A DNA stretch of 64,000 nt from Streptomyces tubercidicus (GTDB lineage: Bacteria > Actinomycetota > Actinomycetes > Streptomycetales > Streptomycetaceae), in assembly GCF_027497495.1 (NCBI RefSeq), contig NZ_CP114205.1, forward strand, positions 7,068,001 through 7,132,000, in the 5' to 3' direction. The position numbers were made by a program, and so were the translations under genes. A model generated the notes under the pieces. It saw only the letters and a list, made by a program, of their open reading frames with translations. It had not been told where the DNA came from and made no database searches. Shown here one piece after another: positions 33,455 through 42,917 of this stretch. The first letter of the stretch is position 1, and each line of letters starts with the position of its first letter.

Positions 33455-34540
33455 CTAAGGGCTGTCCCGCCGCTCCGCCTCGGGGCCCTCGCCGCCCGTG
33501 GTCACCGTCTCGTCGAGCTGCCGCCGCTCGCGCCGGGCCCGTTCCCGGTCCCTCGGTGAGGCGTCCGTGACGTCCAGAAAGACCTGGTCGGCGATGGGCC
33601 AGTGCTCGCGGATGGCCGTCTTCACCCGTACCAGCACCTCCTCGACCTCCTCGCTGTCCAGCCCGCCGACGAGATCGACCCGGGCCGCGATCAGTGTGGA
33701 GCGGGTGCCCAGCCGCATGGTCAGCAGCGTGGTCACGGTGTCGATCTCCGGCTGCTCGTCCAGGAACCTCCGGAGGGCCCGGCGGAGCGCCGGGTCGGCG
33801 GCCTCCCCGATGATCTGGCCGCGGGACTCTTTGGCGAGCTGATAGGCGACGAACACCAACAACGCGCCAATGATCATGGACGCCCATGCCTCCCACGCCA
33901 CCTCACCGGTGACCAGGTGCAGTCCCATACCGGCCATCGCCACCAGCACCCCGAAGCAGGCGGTGGAGTCCTCGGCCAGCACCGTACGCAGCGCGGGATC
34001 GTCGGCCCGCCGGATCGCCTCCCGCATACTGCGGCCGGCCCGCGGTGCCTGGCCACGAACCTGGAGCAGGGCGCGGACCAGCGAGGAGCCCTCGGCGATC
34101 AGCGCGACGCCCAGCACGGCGAGGCCGGCGACATAGCCCGCACGGGTCTCCGAGTGGTGCGAACGCAGGGCCTCGATGCCCTGGAAGAACGAGAAACAGC
34201 CGCCCATGACGAAGATGCCGACCGCGGCGAGCAGGGACCAGAAGTACCGCTCCTTGCCGTAACCGAAGGGGTGCCGGCTGTCGGGCGCGCGGGTGCTGCG
34301 CTTGAGCGAGGCGAGCAGAAAGAGTTCGTTGATGCTGTCGGCGACCGAGTGCGCGGCCTCCGACAGCAGTGCGGGCGAGGCCGCGAACAGCCCGGCGGCC
34401 AGCTTGGCCACGGCGATCACCAGGTTGGCGCCGAGGGCCACGAAGACCGTGACCGCGGTCCTGGCGTCCTCCGCGTCCTTCCCCTCGTGCCGGTCCGGCC
34501 GGCCGGGGGAGTGCGGTGCAGCGTCAGCGTGCCGGGACAA
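33455..34540 (-). CDS. Cation diffusion facilitator (CDF) metal transporter
   Basis: The product (about 361 residues) is a CDF-family exporter. LLSEAAHSVADSINELFLL gives the H-x-x-x-D of the first metal site, and HPFGYGKERYFWSLLAAVGIF the signature. VLAEDSTACFGVLVAMAGMGLHL gives the E-D side of the second helix pair. Six helices are followed by a cytoplasmic CDF C-domain with QPEIDTVTTLLTMRLG. A TTG at 34540 with GGGAGG six bases upstream is preferred. The longer GTG start at 34630 lacks a ribosome site and adds a low-complexity tail. Zn or similar divalent export is likely. Confidence 0.88.
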   Translation of the reverse strand: MSRHADAAPHSPGRPDRHEGKDAEDARTAVTVFVALGANLVIAVAKLAAGLFAASPALLSEAAHSVADSINELFLLASLKRSTRAPDSRHPFGYGKERYFWSLLAAVGIFVMGGCFSFFQGIEALRSHHSETRAGYVAGLAVLGVALIAEGSSLVRALLQVRGQAPRAGRSMREAIRRADDPALRTVLAEDSTACFGVLVAMAGMGLHLVTGEVAWEAWASMIIGALLVFVAYQLAKESRGQIIGEAADPALRRALRRFLDEQPEIDTVTTLLTMRLGTRSTLIAARVDLVGGLDSEEVEEVLVRVKTAIREHWPIADQVFLDVTDASPRDRERARRERRQLDETVTTGGEGPEAERRDSP

Positions 34541-34707
34541 GCGTGGCCTCCCCGAGTCGGTCGGACCGCCGTCGCGAGCGTAGCCGCCCGGACCTGACGG
34601 CGCATACGGTGCGCTGCCGTTGGGCCCCACGGAGCAGTGGCCGTTTCCCGCCGTACGGACCGGGGAGTGTGACTGCGGACGCCCACCGGAACGACGGAGG
34701 ACAGGAC

Positions 34708-34806
34708 GTGGCCGACACCCCCACCGATGCCGTTACTTCCCGCGCTGCCGACGCTTCCCCCGGAGCTGCGATCCGCCGGTCCGGGGGGTTCGGGTGCGCG
34801 CCATGA
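34708..34806 (+). CDS. Candidate 32-residue leader ORF coupled to HhH-GPD gene
   Basis: GTG 34708 has GGAGG seven bases upstream and encodes about 32 residues rich in Ala, Thr and Ser, starting VADTPTDAVTSRAADA. Its TGA overlaps the ATG of the next gene (ATGA at 34803-34806), while that gene has no obvious ribosome site of its own. This suggests translational coupling through a leader. The peptide may have no function in itself. Confidence 0.35.
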   Translation: MADTPTDAVTSRAADASPGAAIRRSGGFGCAP

Positions 34807-35462
34807 GCCCCCGTATCGGGCAGCGGGACCTGGCACGCGCGCTGTTGGAGCGGCATGGCGAGACCTTCGCCGCACAGAGCGGCATCCGGGTGGCGAACAC
34901 CCCTCAGCCGCTGTACCAGGTGCTGGTGCTGGCCGGGCTGCTCAGCGCGCGGATCCGCGCCTCGGTGGCGGTGGCGGCGGCACGGGCGCTGTTCGACGCG
35001 GGACTGCGCACACCCCGGCGGATGGCGCAGGCGCCCTGGCAGCAACGGGTCGACGCCCTGGGCGAGGGCGGATACCGGCGCTACGACGAGCGCACCGCCA
35101 CCCAGCTCGGTGACGGTGCCACGCTGCTGCTGGACGACTACGGCGGCGATCTGCGGCGGATGCGGGACGCGGCCGACGGTGACCTCGGGGCGCTGCGCAG
35201 CGCCCTGCGCAAGGTGCCGGGCCTGGGACCCGCGGGCTGCGACATCTTTCTGCGGGAGGTCCAGGGCGTCTGGCCCGAACTCGCCCCGTATCTCGACGCC
35301 AAGGCGGTCCAGGGCGCGGAGCGGCTGGGCCTGCCGGGCGACAGCGGGCGGCTGGCGCGGCTGGTCGGCGCGGACGAGACCGCGGCCTTCGCCTCGGGGC
35401 TGGTGCGGGCGGCCCTGGACCGGTCCGTCGTCGAGGACGTACGAGAGGCCGCGGGAGCCTGA
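34803..35462 (+). CDS. HhH-GPD-fold base-excision-repair-like protein
   Basis: This ~219-residue helical protein has the HhH-GPD layout of EndoIII/MutY-type glycosylases: VANTPQPLYQVLVLAGLLSA early, then the hairpin VPGLGPAGCDIFLREVQGVW. The lysine expected right after the hairpin (as in EndoIII) is missing, and no Cys cluster motif follows, so a typical bifunctional glycosylase is not confirmed. Asp/Glu near APYLDAKAVQGAE could be the acid residue. ATG 34803 is chosen because the upstream frame is antisense-like. It converges on the phosphoketolase gene. Confidence 0.78.
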   Translation: MSPRIGQRDLARALLERHGETFAAQSGIRVANTPQPLYQVLVLAGLLSARIRASVAVAAARALFDAGLRTPRRMAQAPWQQRVDALGEGGYRRYDERTATQLGDGATLLLDDYGGDLRRMRDAADGDLGALRSALRKVPGLGPAGCDIFLREVQGVWPELAPYLDAKAVQGAERLGLPGDSGRLARLVGADETAAFASGLVRAALDRSVVEDVREAAGA

Positions 35463-35463
35463 A

Positions 35464-35478
35464 CTGCTCGGCGAGCAG
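35464..35478. terminator. Possible terminator between convergent genes
   Basis: CTGCTC-GGC-GAGCAG (35464-35478) forms a six-base stem with a three-base loop just after the HhH-GPD stop. It lacks a T-run and is short, so it may only be part of a larger bidirectional structure. Confidence 0.3.
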
Positions 35479-35495
35479 CCCGGCGCCGGGCCCCG

Positions 35496-37904
35496 TCAGC
35501 CCGCCCAGGTCCAGTCGGCGACCTCCGGCAAGTCGGTGCCGTGCTCCCGGATCCAGGCGTGGTGGCGGGTCCGTACGTCCGCCATTTCCTGCCGCAGTGC
35601 GACGGCCCGGACCCCGAGGCCGGGCACCCGGTCCACCACGTCCATCACCAGCCGGTACCGGTCCAGGTCGTTGCGGAGGACCATGTCGAAGGGCGTGGTC
35701 GTGGTGCCCTCCTCCTTGTAGCCGCGGACGTGCAGGTTCTGGTGGCCGGTGCGGCGGTAGCAGAGCCGGTGGATCAGCCAGGGGTAGCCGTGGTAGGCGA
35801 AGATGACCGGCTTGTCGCGGGTGAACAGTGCGTCGTACTCGGGGTCGGGCATGCCGTGCGGATGCTCGCCCGACGGCAGCAGCCGGGCCATGTCGACGAC
35901 ATTGACCACCCGAACGGTCAGCTCCGGCAGATGTCGGCGCAGTAGAGCGGCGGCGGCCAGTGTCTCCTGGGTGGGGACGTCCCCCGCACAGGCCAGCACC
36001 ACATCGGGGTCGCCCGTGCCGTCCTCGGTGCCCGCCCACTCCCAGGCGCCGGCGCCGCGTGCGCAGTGGGTGCGGGCCTCGTCCAGGCTCAGCCAGTCGA
36101 AGCTCGGCTGTTTGCCGGCCACGATCACATTGACGTAGTCGCGGCTGCGCAGCGCATGATCGGCCACCGAGAGCAGGGTGTTGGCGTCCGGCGGCAGATA
36201 GACCCGGACCACCTCCGGGCTCTTGTTGAGGATGTGGTCGACGAAGCCGGGGTCCTGGTGCGAGAAACCGTTGTGGTCCTGCCGCCAGACGTGGGAGGTG
36301 AGCAGATAGTTGAGCGAGGCGAGGGGGCGCCGCCAGGGCAGCCGACGGGCGGTCCGCAGCCATTTGATGTGCTGGTTGACCATGGAGTCGACGATGTGCG
36401 CGAACGCCTCGTAGCTGGAGAACAGCCCGTGCCGGCCGGTGAGCAGATAGCCCTCCAGCCACCCCTGGCACAGGTGCTCGGAGAGCACCTCCATGACCCG
36501 GCCGTCGTGCGCGAGATGCTCATCGGTGCCGAGTGTCGCGGCCTGCCATGCCTTGCCGGTGACGTCGTAGAGCGCCTCCAGCCGGTTGGACGCGGTCTCG
36601 TCGGGGCCCACGACACGGAAGTCGCGGCGCTCCGCGGTGGCTTCCATGACCGCTGCCAGCAGTCCGCCGAGCACTCGGGTCGGCTCGTGCAGCGCGGTGC
36701 CTCGCTTGTCGACCTGCACCGCGTACCGCTCCAGCGGCGGGAGCGGCAGATCCCGCACCAGCAGACCGCCGTTGGCGTGCGGTGAGGCACCGAGCCGGCG
36801 CGTCCCCTCGGGCACACACGCCAGCACCTCCGGGCGCGGCCGGCCCCCGTCGTCGAACAGCTCCTCCGGACGGTACGAGCGCAGCCAGTCCGCCAGCTGC
36901 CGCAGATGCCCGGCGTCGTCCCGTACGCCGGCCAGCGGGACCTGGTGGGAGCGCCAGGTGTTCTCGACGGGCTGCCCGTCGACCTCGTGCGGACCGGTCC
37001 AGCCCTTGGGCGTACGCAGCACGATCATGGGCCAGCGAGGGCGCTCCCGGTCACCTTCGCGGCGGGCCCGGTGCTGGATCGCGGCGATCCGGTCCAGGGC
37101 GCCGTCCATGGCGGCGGCCAGTGCCTGATGGACGGCCGCCGGATCGTCGCCGGTCACATGGATCGGCTCATGGCCGTAGCCGCGCAGCAGCGCGTCCAGC
37201 TCGTCCTGCGGGATCCGGGCGAGCACGGTCGGATTGGCGATCTTGTAGCCGTTGAGGTGCAGCACGGGCAGGACCGCGCCGTCGTGCACCGGGTCCAGGA
37301 ACTTCGTGGCGTGCCAGGACGCGGCGAGCGGCCCGGTCTCCGCCTCGCCGTCGCCGACCACACAGGTGACCAGCAGCTGCGGATTGTCGAACGCCGCGCC
37401 ATAGGCATGGGTGAGGGAGTATCCCAGCTCGCCGCCCTCGTGGATCGAGCCCGGGGTCTCCGGTGCGACATGGCTGGGCACCCCGCCGGGGAACGAGAAC
37501 TGCCGGAACAGCCGGGCCATGCCCGCCGCGTCCCGGCTGACATCGGGATAGGTCTCGGAGTAGGTGCCGTCCAGCCAGGAGTTGGCCACCACGGCGGGGC
37601 CGCCGTGTCCCGGCCCCCATACGCACAGCGCGTCCAGGTCACGGGCCTTGATGACGCGGTTGAGGTGGGTGTGCACCAGGTTCAGGCCGGGCGAGGTGCC
37701 CCAGTGGCCCAGCAGGCGCGGCTTGATGTGCTCGGGCCGCAGCGGCGCTTCCAGCAGCGGATTGGCCATCAGATAGATCTGCCCGACGGACAGATAGTTG
37801 GCGGCCCGCCAGTGGGCATCGAGTTGTCGCAGCTCGGCCGTGTCGAGGGGCCCCGGTGCCGCCGGGGCCCCCGTCCTCCCTTCCGGGGTCTGCGCGTCGG
37901 GCAT
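35496..37904 (-). CDS. xfp: Xylulose-5-phosphate/fructose-6-phosphate phosphoketolase
   Basis: This 802-residue protein matches the thiamine-diphosphate phosphoketolases. LLGHWGTSPGLNLVHTHLNR, GPGHGGPAVVANSWLDGTYS and FSFPGGVPSHVAPETPGSIH lie in the N-terminal half, with VVGDGEAETGP as the ThDP-metal motif. A C-terminal half follows with GYPWLIHRLCYRRT. It cleaves xylulose-5-P or fructose-6-P with phosphate to acetyl-phosphate plus a sugar phosphate. The length is normal. It is not followed by acetate kinase or phosphotransacetylase genes in the window. Confidence 0.95.
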   Translation of the reverse strand: MPDAQTPEGRTGAPAAPGPLDTAELRQLDAHWRAANYLSVGQIYLMANPLLEAPLRPEHIKPRLLGHWGTSPGLNLVHTHLNRVIKARDLDALCVWGPGHGGPAVVANSWLDGTYSETYPDVSRDAAGMARLFRQFSFPGGVPSHVAPETPGSIHEGGELGYSLTHAYGAAFDNPQLLVTCVVGDGEAETGPLAASWHATKFLDPVHDGAVLPVLHLNGYKIANPTVLARIPQDELDALLRGYGHEPIHVTGDDPAAVHQALAAAMDGALDRIAAIQHRARREGDRERPRWPMIVLRTPKGWTGPHEVDGQPVENTWRSHQVPLAGVRDDAGHLRQLADWLRSYRPEELFDDGGRPRPEVLACVPEGTRRLGASPHANGGLLVRDLPLPPLERYAVQVDKRGTALHEPTRVLGGLLAAVMEATAERRDFRVVGPDETASNRLEALYDVTGKAWQAATLGTDEHLAHDGRVMEVLSEHLCQGWLEGYLLTGRHGLFSSYEAFAHIVDSMVNQHIKWLRTARRLPWRRPLASLNYLLTSHVWRQDHNGFSHQDPGFVDHILNKSPEVVRVYLPPDANTLLSVADHALRSRDYVNVIVAGKQPSFDWLSLDEARTHCARGAGAWEWAGTEDGTGDPDVVLACAGDVPTQETLAAAALLRRHLPELTVRVVNVVDMARLLPSGEHPHGMPDPEYDALFTRDKPVIFAYHGYPWLIHRLCYRRTGHQNLHVRGYKEEGTTTTPFDMVLRNDLDRYRLVMDVVDRVPGLGVRAVALRQEMADVRTRHHAWIREHGTDLPEVADWTWAG

Positions 37905-38040
37905 GATGCTCGGCTCCTCCTCAACGGGGCGTGCGTCGGGCGTGGCGCAGCGGGCGCGCAGCGCGGGCGGCAGACCGGACCGCCCACCGTGTCCGCACCT
38001 CGCTGGGGTGACGCTGGGTGGCCATCGGGGCGGGCCGTGG

Positions 38041-38280
38041 TCAGTCGGGTGGCTCGGTCGCCGGGTGGACGCCGGGCTCCGTGCCGGGGGGCTCCACCGG
38101 GGCCGGGCCCGGCTCGTCCGGTTCCGGCTCGGCGGGAACCGGGTCCCGCGGCAGCGGTTCGGGGTCGCTCGGCACCGGCTCCGGCCCTCTCGGCTCCGGC
38201 TCGGTGGTCATGGCGTCAGTGGTCATGGCGTCGCGGGGCGTGGGGTCGGCGGGCATGGCGTCAGTGGTCATCAGGGTCAT
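38041..38280 (-). CDS. Small Pro/Glu/Asp-rich protein
   Basis: This 79-residue protein starts MTLMTTDAMPADPTPRDA, then runs into a Pro-Glu-Pro-rich sequence (EPEPRGPEPVPSDPEPLP). AAGGAGAGCCCT precedes ATG 38280, so translation is likely. No signal peptide or helix is visible. It shares composition with the genes at 8533 and 31854; a stress or cell-envelope role is only a guess. Confidence 0.5.
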   Translation of the reverse strand: MTLMTTDAMPADPTPRDAMTTDAMTTEPEPRGPEPVPSDPEPLPRDPVPAEPEPDEPGPAPVEPPGTEPGVHPATEPPD

Positions 38281-38412
38281 AGGGCTCTCCTTCCTCTCCA
38301 TCGTCCGTCCAATGTCCGGGGTCGGCCCGTTCAAGAAATCAACCCGGGGGCGGGCGAACGGCATGGTCGGACAGGAGCGTTACGGAGCGCGGGCGGGGCC
38401 TCGGGGCGTGGA

Positions 38413-41400
38413 TCAGTACACGTCGCGGACGTAGCGTTTGTCGGCGGCGAGCTGTTTGACGTAAGCGGCGGCCGTCTCCTCCGACAGGCCGCCATGCGCG
38501 ACGGCGATGTCCCGTAGGGCACGGTCGACGTCCTTGGCCATCCGGGAGGCGTCACCGCACACATAGAAGTGGGCGCCGTCCTTCAGCCAGGACCACAGCT
38601 GGGCGCCGTGTTCGCGCATCCGGTCCTGGACGTAGACCTTGGCCCGCTGATCGCGGGAGAACGCGGTGTCCAGCCGGGTGAGCAGCCCGTCGCGGCGCAG
38701 CCGGCCCAGCGCGTCCTCGTAGTAGAAGTCCGTGGCGCGTCGCTGCTCACCGAAGAAGAGCCAGTTGGGGGCGCGGTGGCCGCGGGCGCGCCGCTCGTCC
38801 AGGAAGCCGACGAAGGGCGCCACCCCGGTACCGGGGCCCACCATCACCATCGGGGTGGCCGGATCGGCCGGCGGACGGAAGTGGGCGGTGCGCTGGACGA
38901 ACACCGGTACCGGGCTGCCGGGCTCGGCATCGGCCAGAAAAGTGGAGGCCACGCCCTTGCGGGGGCGGCCGGCGCGGTTTTCGTAGCGGACCACGGAGAC
39001 CGTCAGCCGGAGCAGCCCGGGGTCGGTCAGCGGGCTGGACGATATGGAGTACAGCCGGGGCTGGAGACGGGGGAGCAGACCGGCCCACTCCGCCGCACCG
39101 GCCAGGACCGGGTACTCCGCGAGGACATCGACGGCCTGCCGGCTCCAGGTCCACTGGGCCAGCTCGCCCTTGTTGTCCGGCCGCAGCAGCTTCTTGAGGA
39201 CCCGGTCACCGGTGCGTTCGGCGGCGAGCCGGAGGAGCGCGGGGGTGATCCTGGCGATATCCAGATGGCGGTGCAGGGCCTCGCCCAGCGGCACCGTGCC
39301 CAGGCCCGTGAGCTCGACCGTGGCGGCCGGATCGAGACCGGTGAGGGCCAGCCACTCGGCGACGAGGTCCGGGCAGTTCCGCGGCAGCACGCCGAGGGCG
39401 TCCCCCACCTCGTAGGCCAGTGGAGTGCCGTCGCTGTCGCCGTCCCGGGTGTCGAAGGTGAACTGACGTACCTCCTTGGTGGCTCCGGCGCGGCTCAGCA
39501 GGTCGTTGCCGATGAGGCGGACGGTGGCGGGCGCGGCCTTGGAGGGGCGGGCGGGTCCGGCGGGCGCTTGGCCCGGAGCCACGGGAGCCGGGGCCGTTCC
39601 CGGCGCCCGGCCCGTGGCGCCCGCGCTCGTATCGGCGTCCGCACCGCCGTCGGCGTCCGCACCCCCGTCGGCGACCGGCCCCGCACTCCCGTCCCGCCCC
39701 GCACCCCCGTCCCCCTCCGCGCCCGCCTTCAGGGCCGTAACCACCTGGTCGAGCCACCGCTCAGCAGGCTGCTCATAGTCCGGTTCGCAGTCCGTACGGG
39801 GCACCAGCCGTTCCGCGCCCAGTTCGGCGAGGCGGGTGTCGAGCCGGCGGCCGTGGCCGCAGAAGTCGTCGTAGGAGGAGTCGCCCAGGGCGAGGACGGC
39901 GTAGCGCATCCCGTCCAGCCGGGGGGTGTCGGGTGCGTTGAGGGTCTCCCAGAAGCCGGTCCCGTTGTCGGGGGCGTCGCCGTCGCCGAAGGTGCTGGTG
40001 ACGAGGAGCAGATCGGCGCCGTGCGGCAGGGCGTCCGGAGCGCTGTCGGCCATGCTCAGCAGCGTCGCCGCCTGCCCGCTGCCGGTCAGCCGCCGGGCCG
40101 CGTCGGCCGCCACTTCCTCCGCGTTGCCCGTCTGGGAGGCCCACAGGACGATCACCGTACGGGCGGGCGGGGCGTCGGCCGCTTCGGCGGGAGCCTCCGC
40201 CGGGTCCGCCGCCGTCGCGGGCGCGGCCCGGTCGTCCGGGGTGCGGGAAAACATCCCGGCCAGTACGCCGTTGACCCACAGCGCGCTCTCCGGGCTGAAG
40301 GGCGCGTGAGACGGGAGCACGGGAGTGCCGACGGCGCCGGCCCCCGAGCCCAGCCCGGCCAGAAAGCCGGAGAGATAGCGCCGCTCGTGCTCGGCCAGCA
40401 CCGGCGGGGCCGCCTCGCCGAGCCGGAACACCCCGGCCAGCGCCGATGCCGCCCCGCCCGCGCCCCACCCCTGGCCCGCATCGGCCCCGGCCACCTCGGC
40501 CACGTCGCCCGCCTGCCCGGACCCCGTCCGTCCGCCGCCCACCCGCCCGGCATCCACCCCACCCGCCGACTCCCCCGAGCCACCCGCGACCCGAACCAAC
40601 GACACCGCACACACCTTGAACTCGGGCTGGAAGGAGACCGGATCGACCGCGTCATGGGTCACCGCGTTGACGCTGAGGTACTCGCCGAACAGGTCATTCC
40701 AGTGGAACGGTGCGAAGCAGTTGCCGGGCCGCACCCGGTCGGTCACCACGGCGGGCAGGACCGCCCGGCCGCGCCGTGAGGCGACCTCCACCGTGTCACC
40801 GTCCGCCAGGCCCAGCGCCTCCGCGTCCTGCGGGTGCAGCTCCACGAACGGGCCGGGGTTGAGCTTGTTCAGCTTGCCGACCTTGCCGGTCTTGGTCAGG
40901 GTGTGCCACTGGTGGGGCAGCCGGCCGGTGTTCAGCACGTACGGGTAGTCGTCGTCGGGCATCTCGGCCGCCGGGAGGTGCGGACGGGCGAAGAACACGG
41001 CCCGGCCGGTCGCGGTGGGGAAGGACAGCCGGGGGCGGGTGCCGTCCGGGTGCTCGTCCAGGGTCTGGCTGATGCCGTCGTTGAGGTAGCGCACCGGATT
41101 GCGGTCGGGTCCGTCGACGGCCGCGCTGGGCCACTGCACGGGGGTCCGCCGCAGCCGCTCATAGGTCACCCCGCGCAGGTCATAGCCGGTCTGCGGGTTC
41201 CAGGCGCGTGTGATCTCCTCGAATATCTCCTCCGCGCTGTGGTAGGTGAAGGCGTCCGCGTAGCCCATTTCGCAGGCGATCTCCGCGATGATCCGCCAGT
41301 CCGGCCAGGCCTCGCCCGGCGGGTCCGCGGCCGGCCGTACCAGCGTCAGATTGCGCTCGGAGTTGACCATGACGCCCTCGGACTCGGCCCACATGGCCGC

Positions 41401-42777
41401 GGGCAGTACGACATCGGCGTACGCATTGGTCTCGGTGTCCGCGAAGACGTCCTGCGCCACCACGAACTGCGCCGCCTCCAGGCCCTCGATGACCGTCCGG
41501 CGGTTGGCGACCGAGGCGACGGGGTTGGTGCAGATGATCCAGCACGCCTTGATGTCGCCGTCCGCCAGCCGCCGGAACATCTCCACGGTCCCCTGGCCGG
41601 GGCCCTCGGTCCGCAGCGTCCCCGGTTCCAGGCCCCACAGCTCCTCGGTGAAGGCCCGGTCCGCGTCCACCAGCGCCGACCGCTGTCCGGGCAGCCCCGG
41701 CCCCATGTAGCCCATCTCACGGCCGCCCATCGCATTGGGCTGGCCGGTGAGCGAGAACGGGCCGCTGCCGGGGCGGCAGATCGCCCCGGTCGCCAGATGC
41801 AGGTTGACCAGGGCATTGGTGTTCCAGGTGCCATGGGTGCTCTGGTTCAGGCCCATGGTCCAGCAGCTCATCCAGTCGTCCGCCGCGCCGATCCACTCGG
41901 CGGCCCGGCGCAGGTCCGCCTCCGGGATTCCGGTGAGCTCCGCGACCCGCGCGGGCGGATAGTCCTGGAGGAAGGCCGGCATGGCCTCCCAGCCCTCGGT
42001 GTGCTCGGCGATGAACTCGGTATCGACCCGGCCGTTCTCGGCCAGCAGATGCAGCAGACCGTTCAGCAGCGCCAGATCCGTCCCCGGCGCGATCTGCAGG
42101 AACAGATCGGCCTTGGCCGCGGTGGCGGTCCGGCGGGGATCGACCACGATCAGCTTGGCGCCCGCCTTCACCCGTTCCATCATCCGCAGGAAGAGGATCG
42201 GGTGGCAGTCGGCCATGTTGGAGCCGATGACGAAGAAGACCTCGGCATGCTCGAAGTCCTGGTAGGAGCCGGGCGGGCCGTCCGCGCCCAGCGACAGCTT
42301 GTAGCCGCTGCCCGCGCTCGCCATGCACAGCCGGGAGTTGGACTCGATGTGCCGGGTGCGGACGAAGCCCTTGGCGAGCTTGTTCGCCAAGTACTGGGCC
42401 TCCAGCGTCATTTGGCCGGAGACATACAGCGCGAGGGCGTCCGGGCCGTGTGTGTCGACGATGTCGCGCAGCCGTCCGGCGGTCCGTTTGACGGCCGCCG
42501 CCATCGGTTCGGCGGCCGGCTCGTCGCCGCGGTCCGCACGCACCAGGGCGGACGACAGCCGTCCCGGCGCGGCGAGCAGCTCGGCGCTGGTCGCGCCCTT
42601 GGTGCAGAGCCGTCCGCCGTTCGCCGGATGGCTCTTGTCACCGGCCGCCTTGCGGACCGTGCGCCGCCCCTCCGGGTCCGTCGCGACATCCAGCACGATC
42701 CCGCAGCCGACCCCGCAGTACGAGCACACCGTCCGCACCTGGGTGAGGTGCTCTGACAGCGGTTCCGGTGCGGTCAC
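38413..42777 (-). CDS. Bifunctional assimilatory nitrate reductase / CysJ-type flavoprotein reductase
   Basis: This 1454-residue fusion has an N-terminal molybdopterin nitrate reductase of about 680 residues, with a 4Fe-4S site Cys18-Cys21-Cys25-Cys58. A Gly/Ala-rich linker of about 110 residues follows. The second part is a flavodoxin-like domain (VLWASQTGNAEEVAADAARR, about 870-1000), an FAD-binding domain and an NADP domain with YSISSSPLTDP and a Tyr-ending C-terminus. The second half resembles sulfite-reductase flavoprotein CysJ and would supply electrons from NADPH. No nitrite reductase is adjacent. A GlnR-like site lies 50 bases upstream. Confidence 0.93.
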   Translation of the reverse strand: MTAPEPLSEHLTQVRTVCSYCGVGCGIVLDVATDPEGRRTVRKAAGDKSHPANGGRLCTKGATSAELLAAPGRLSSALVRADRGDEPAAEPMAAAVKRTAGRLRDIVDTHGPDALALYVSGQMTLEAQYLANKLAKGFVRTRHIESNSRLCMASAGSGYKLSLGADGPPGSYQDFEHAEVFFVIGSNMADCHPILFLRMMERVKAGAKLIVVDPRRTATAAKADLFLQIAPGTDLALLNGLLHLLAENGRVDTEFIAEHTEGWEAMPAFLQDYPPARVAELTGIPEADLRRAAEWIGAADDWMSCWTMGLNQSTHGTWNTNALVNLHLATGAICRPGSGPFSLTGQPNAMGGREMGYMGPGLPGQRSALVDADRAFTEELWGLEPGTLRTEGPGQGTVEMFRRLADGDIKACWIICTNPVASVANRRTVIEGLEAAQFVVAQDVFADTETNAYADVVLPAAMWAESEGVMVNSERNLTLVRPAADPPGEAWPDWRIIAEIACEMGYADAFTYHSAEEIFEEITRAWNPQTGYDLRGVTYERLRRTPVQWPSAAVDGPDRNPVRYLNDGISQTLDEHPDGTRPRLSFPTATGRAVFFARPHLPAAEMPDDDYPYVLNTGRLPHQWHTLTKTGKVGKLNKLNPGPFVELHPQDAEALGLADGDTVEVASRRGRAVLPAVVTDRVRPGNCFAPFHWNDLFGEYLSVNAVTHDAVDPVSFQPEFKVCAVSLVRVAGGSGESAGGVDAGRVGGGRTGSGQAGDVAEVAGADAGQGWGAGGAASALAGVFRLGEAAPPVLAEHERRYLSGFLAGLGSGAGAVGTPVLPSHAPFSPESALWVNGVLAGMFSRTPDDRAAPATAADPAEAPAEAADAPPARTVIVLWASQTGNAEEVAADAARRLTGSGQAATLLSMADSAPDALPHGADLLLVTSTFGDGDAPDNGTGFWETLNAPDTPRLDGMRYAVLALGDSSYDDFCGHGRRLDTRLAELGAERLVPRTDCEPDYEQPAERWLDQVVTALKAGAEGDGGAGRDGSAGPVADGGADADGGADADTSAGATGRAPGTAPAPVAPGQAPAGPARPSKAAPATVRLIGNDLLSRAGATKEVRQFTFDTRDGDSDGTPLAYEVGDALGVLPRNCPDLVAEWLALTGLDPAATVELTGLGTVPLGEALHRHLDIARITPALLRLAAERTGDRVLKKLLRPDNKGELAQWTWSRQAVDVLAEYPVLAGAAEWAGLLPRLQPRLYSISSSPLTDPGLLRLTVSVVRYENRAGRPRKGVASTFLADAEPGSPVPVFVQRTAHFRPPADPATPMVMVGPGTGVAPFVGFLDERRARGHRAPNWLFFGEQRRATDFYYEDALGRLRRDGLLTRLDTAFSRDQRAKVYVQDRMREHGAQLWSWLKDGAHFYVCGDASRMAKDVDRALRDIAVAHGGLSEETAAAYVKQLAADKRYVRDVY

Positions 42778-42827
42778 GTACGGTCCCCTTCGTGGTCGGA
42801 AGCTCTCTCCGACCCTACGAACGATCC

Positions 42828-42843
42828 GTTAACCAGGTGTCAC
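42828..42843 (-). promoter_or_regulatory. Candidate GlnR box upstream of nitrate reductase
   Basis: On the minus strand the sequence reads GTGAC-ACCTGG-TTAAC, close to the GlnR half-site pair GTnAC-n6-GaAAC (the second half is TTAAC). It ends about 50 bases before the start codon. A further GTAAC lies at 42862-42866. GlnR regulation of nitrate assimilation genes in Streptomyces is known, which makes the match credible. Confidence 0.45.
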
Positions 42844-42917
42844 AGCCAGGAATCACCCGTCGTTACGGCGGCCACACAGTCACCCGAGGCGGCCCGTGAG
42901 AACCGGGCCGCCGCAGC

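Noticed and set aside
34942..36471. 509-residue leftward frame over the phosphoketolase end and HhH-GPD gene
   Set aside because: Pro/Arg/Ala-rich shadow frame without domains; both overlapping genes are well supported.
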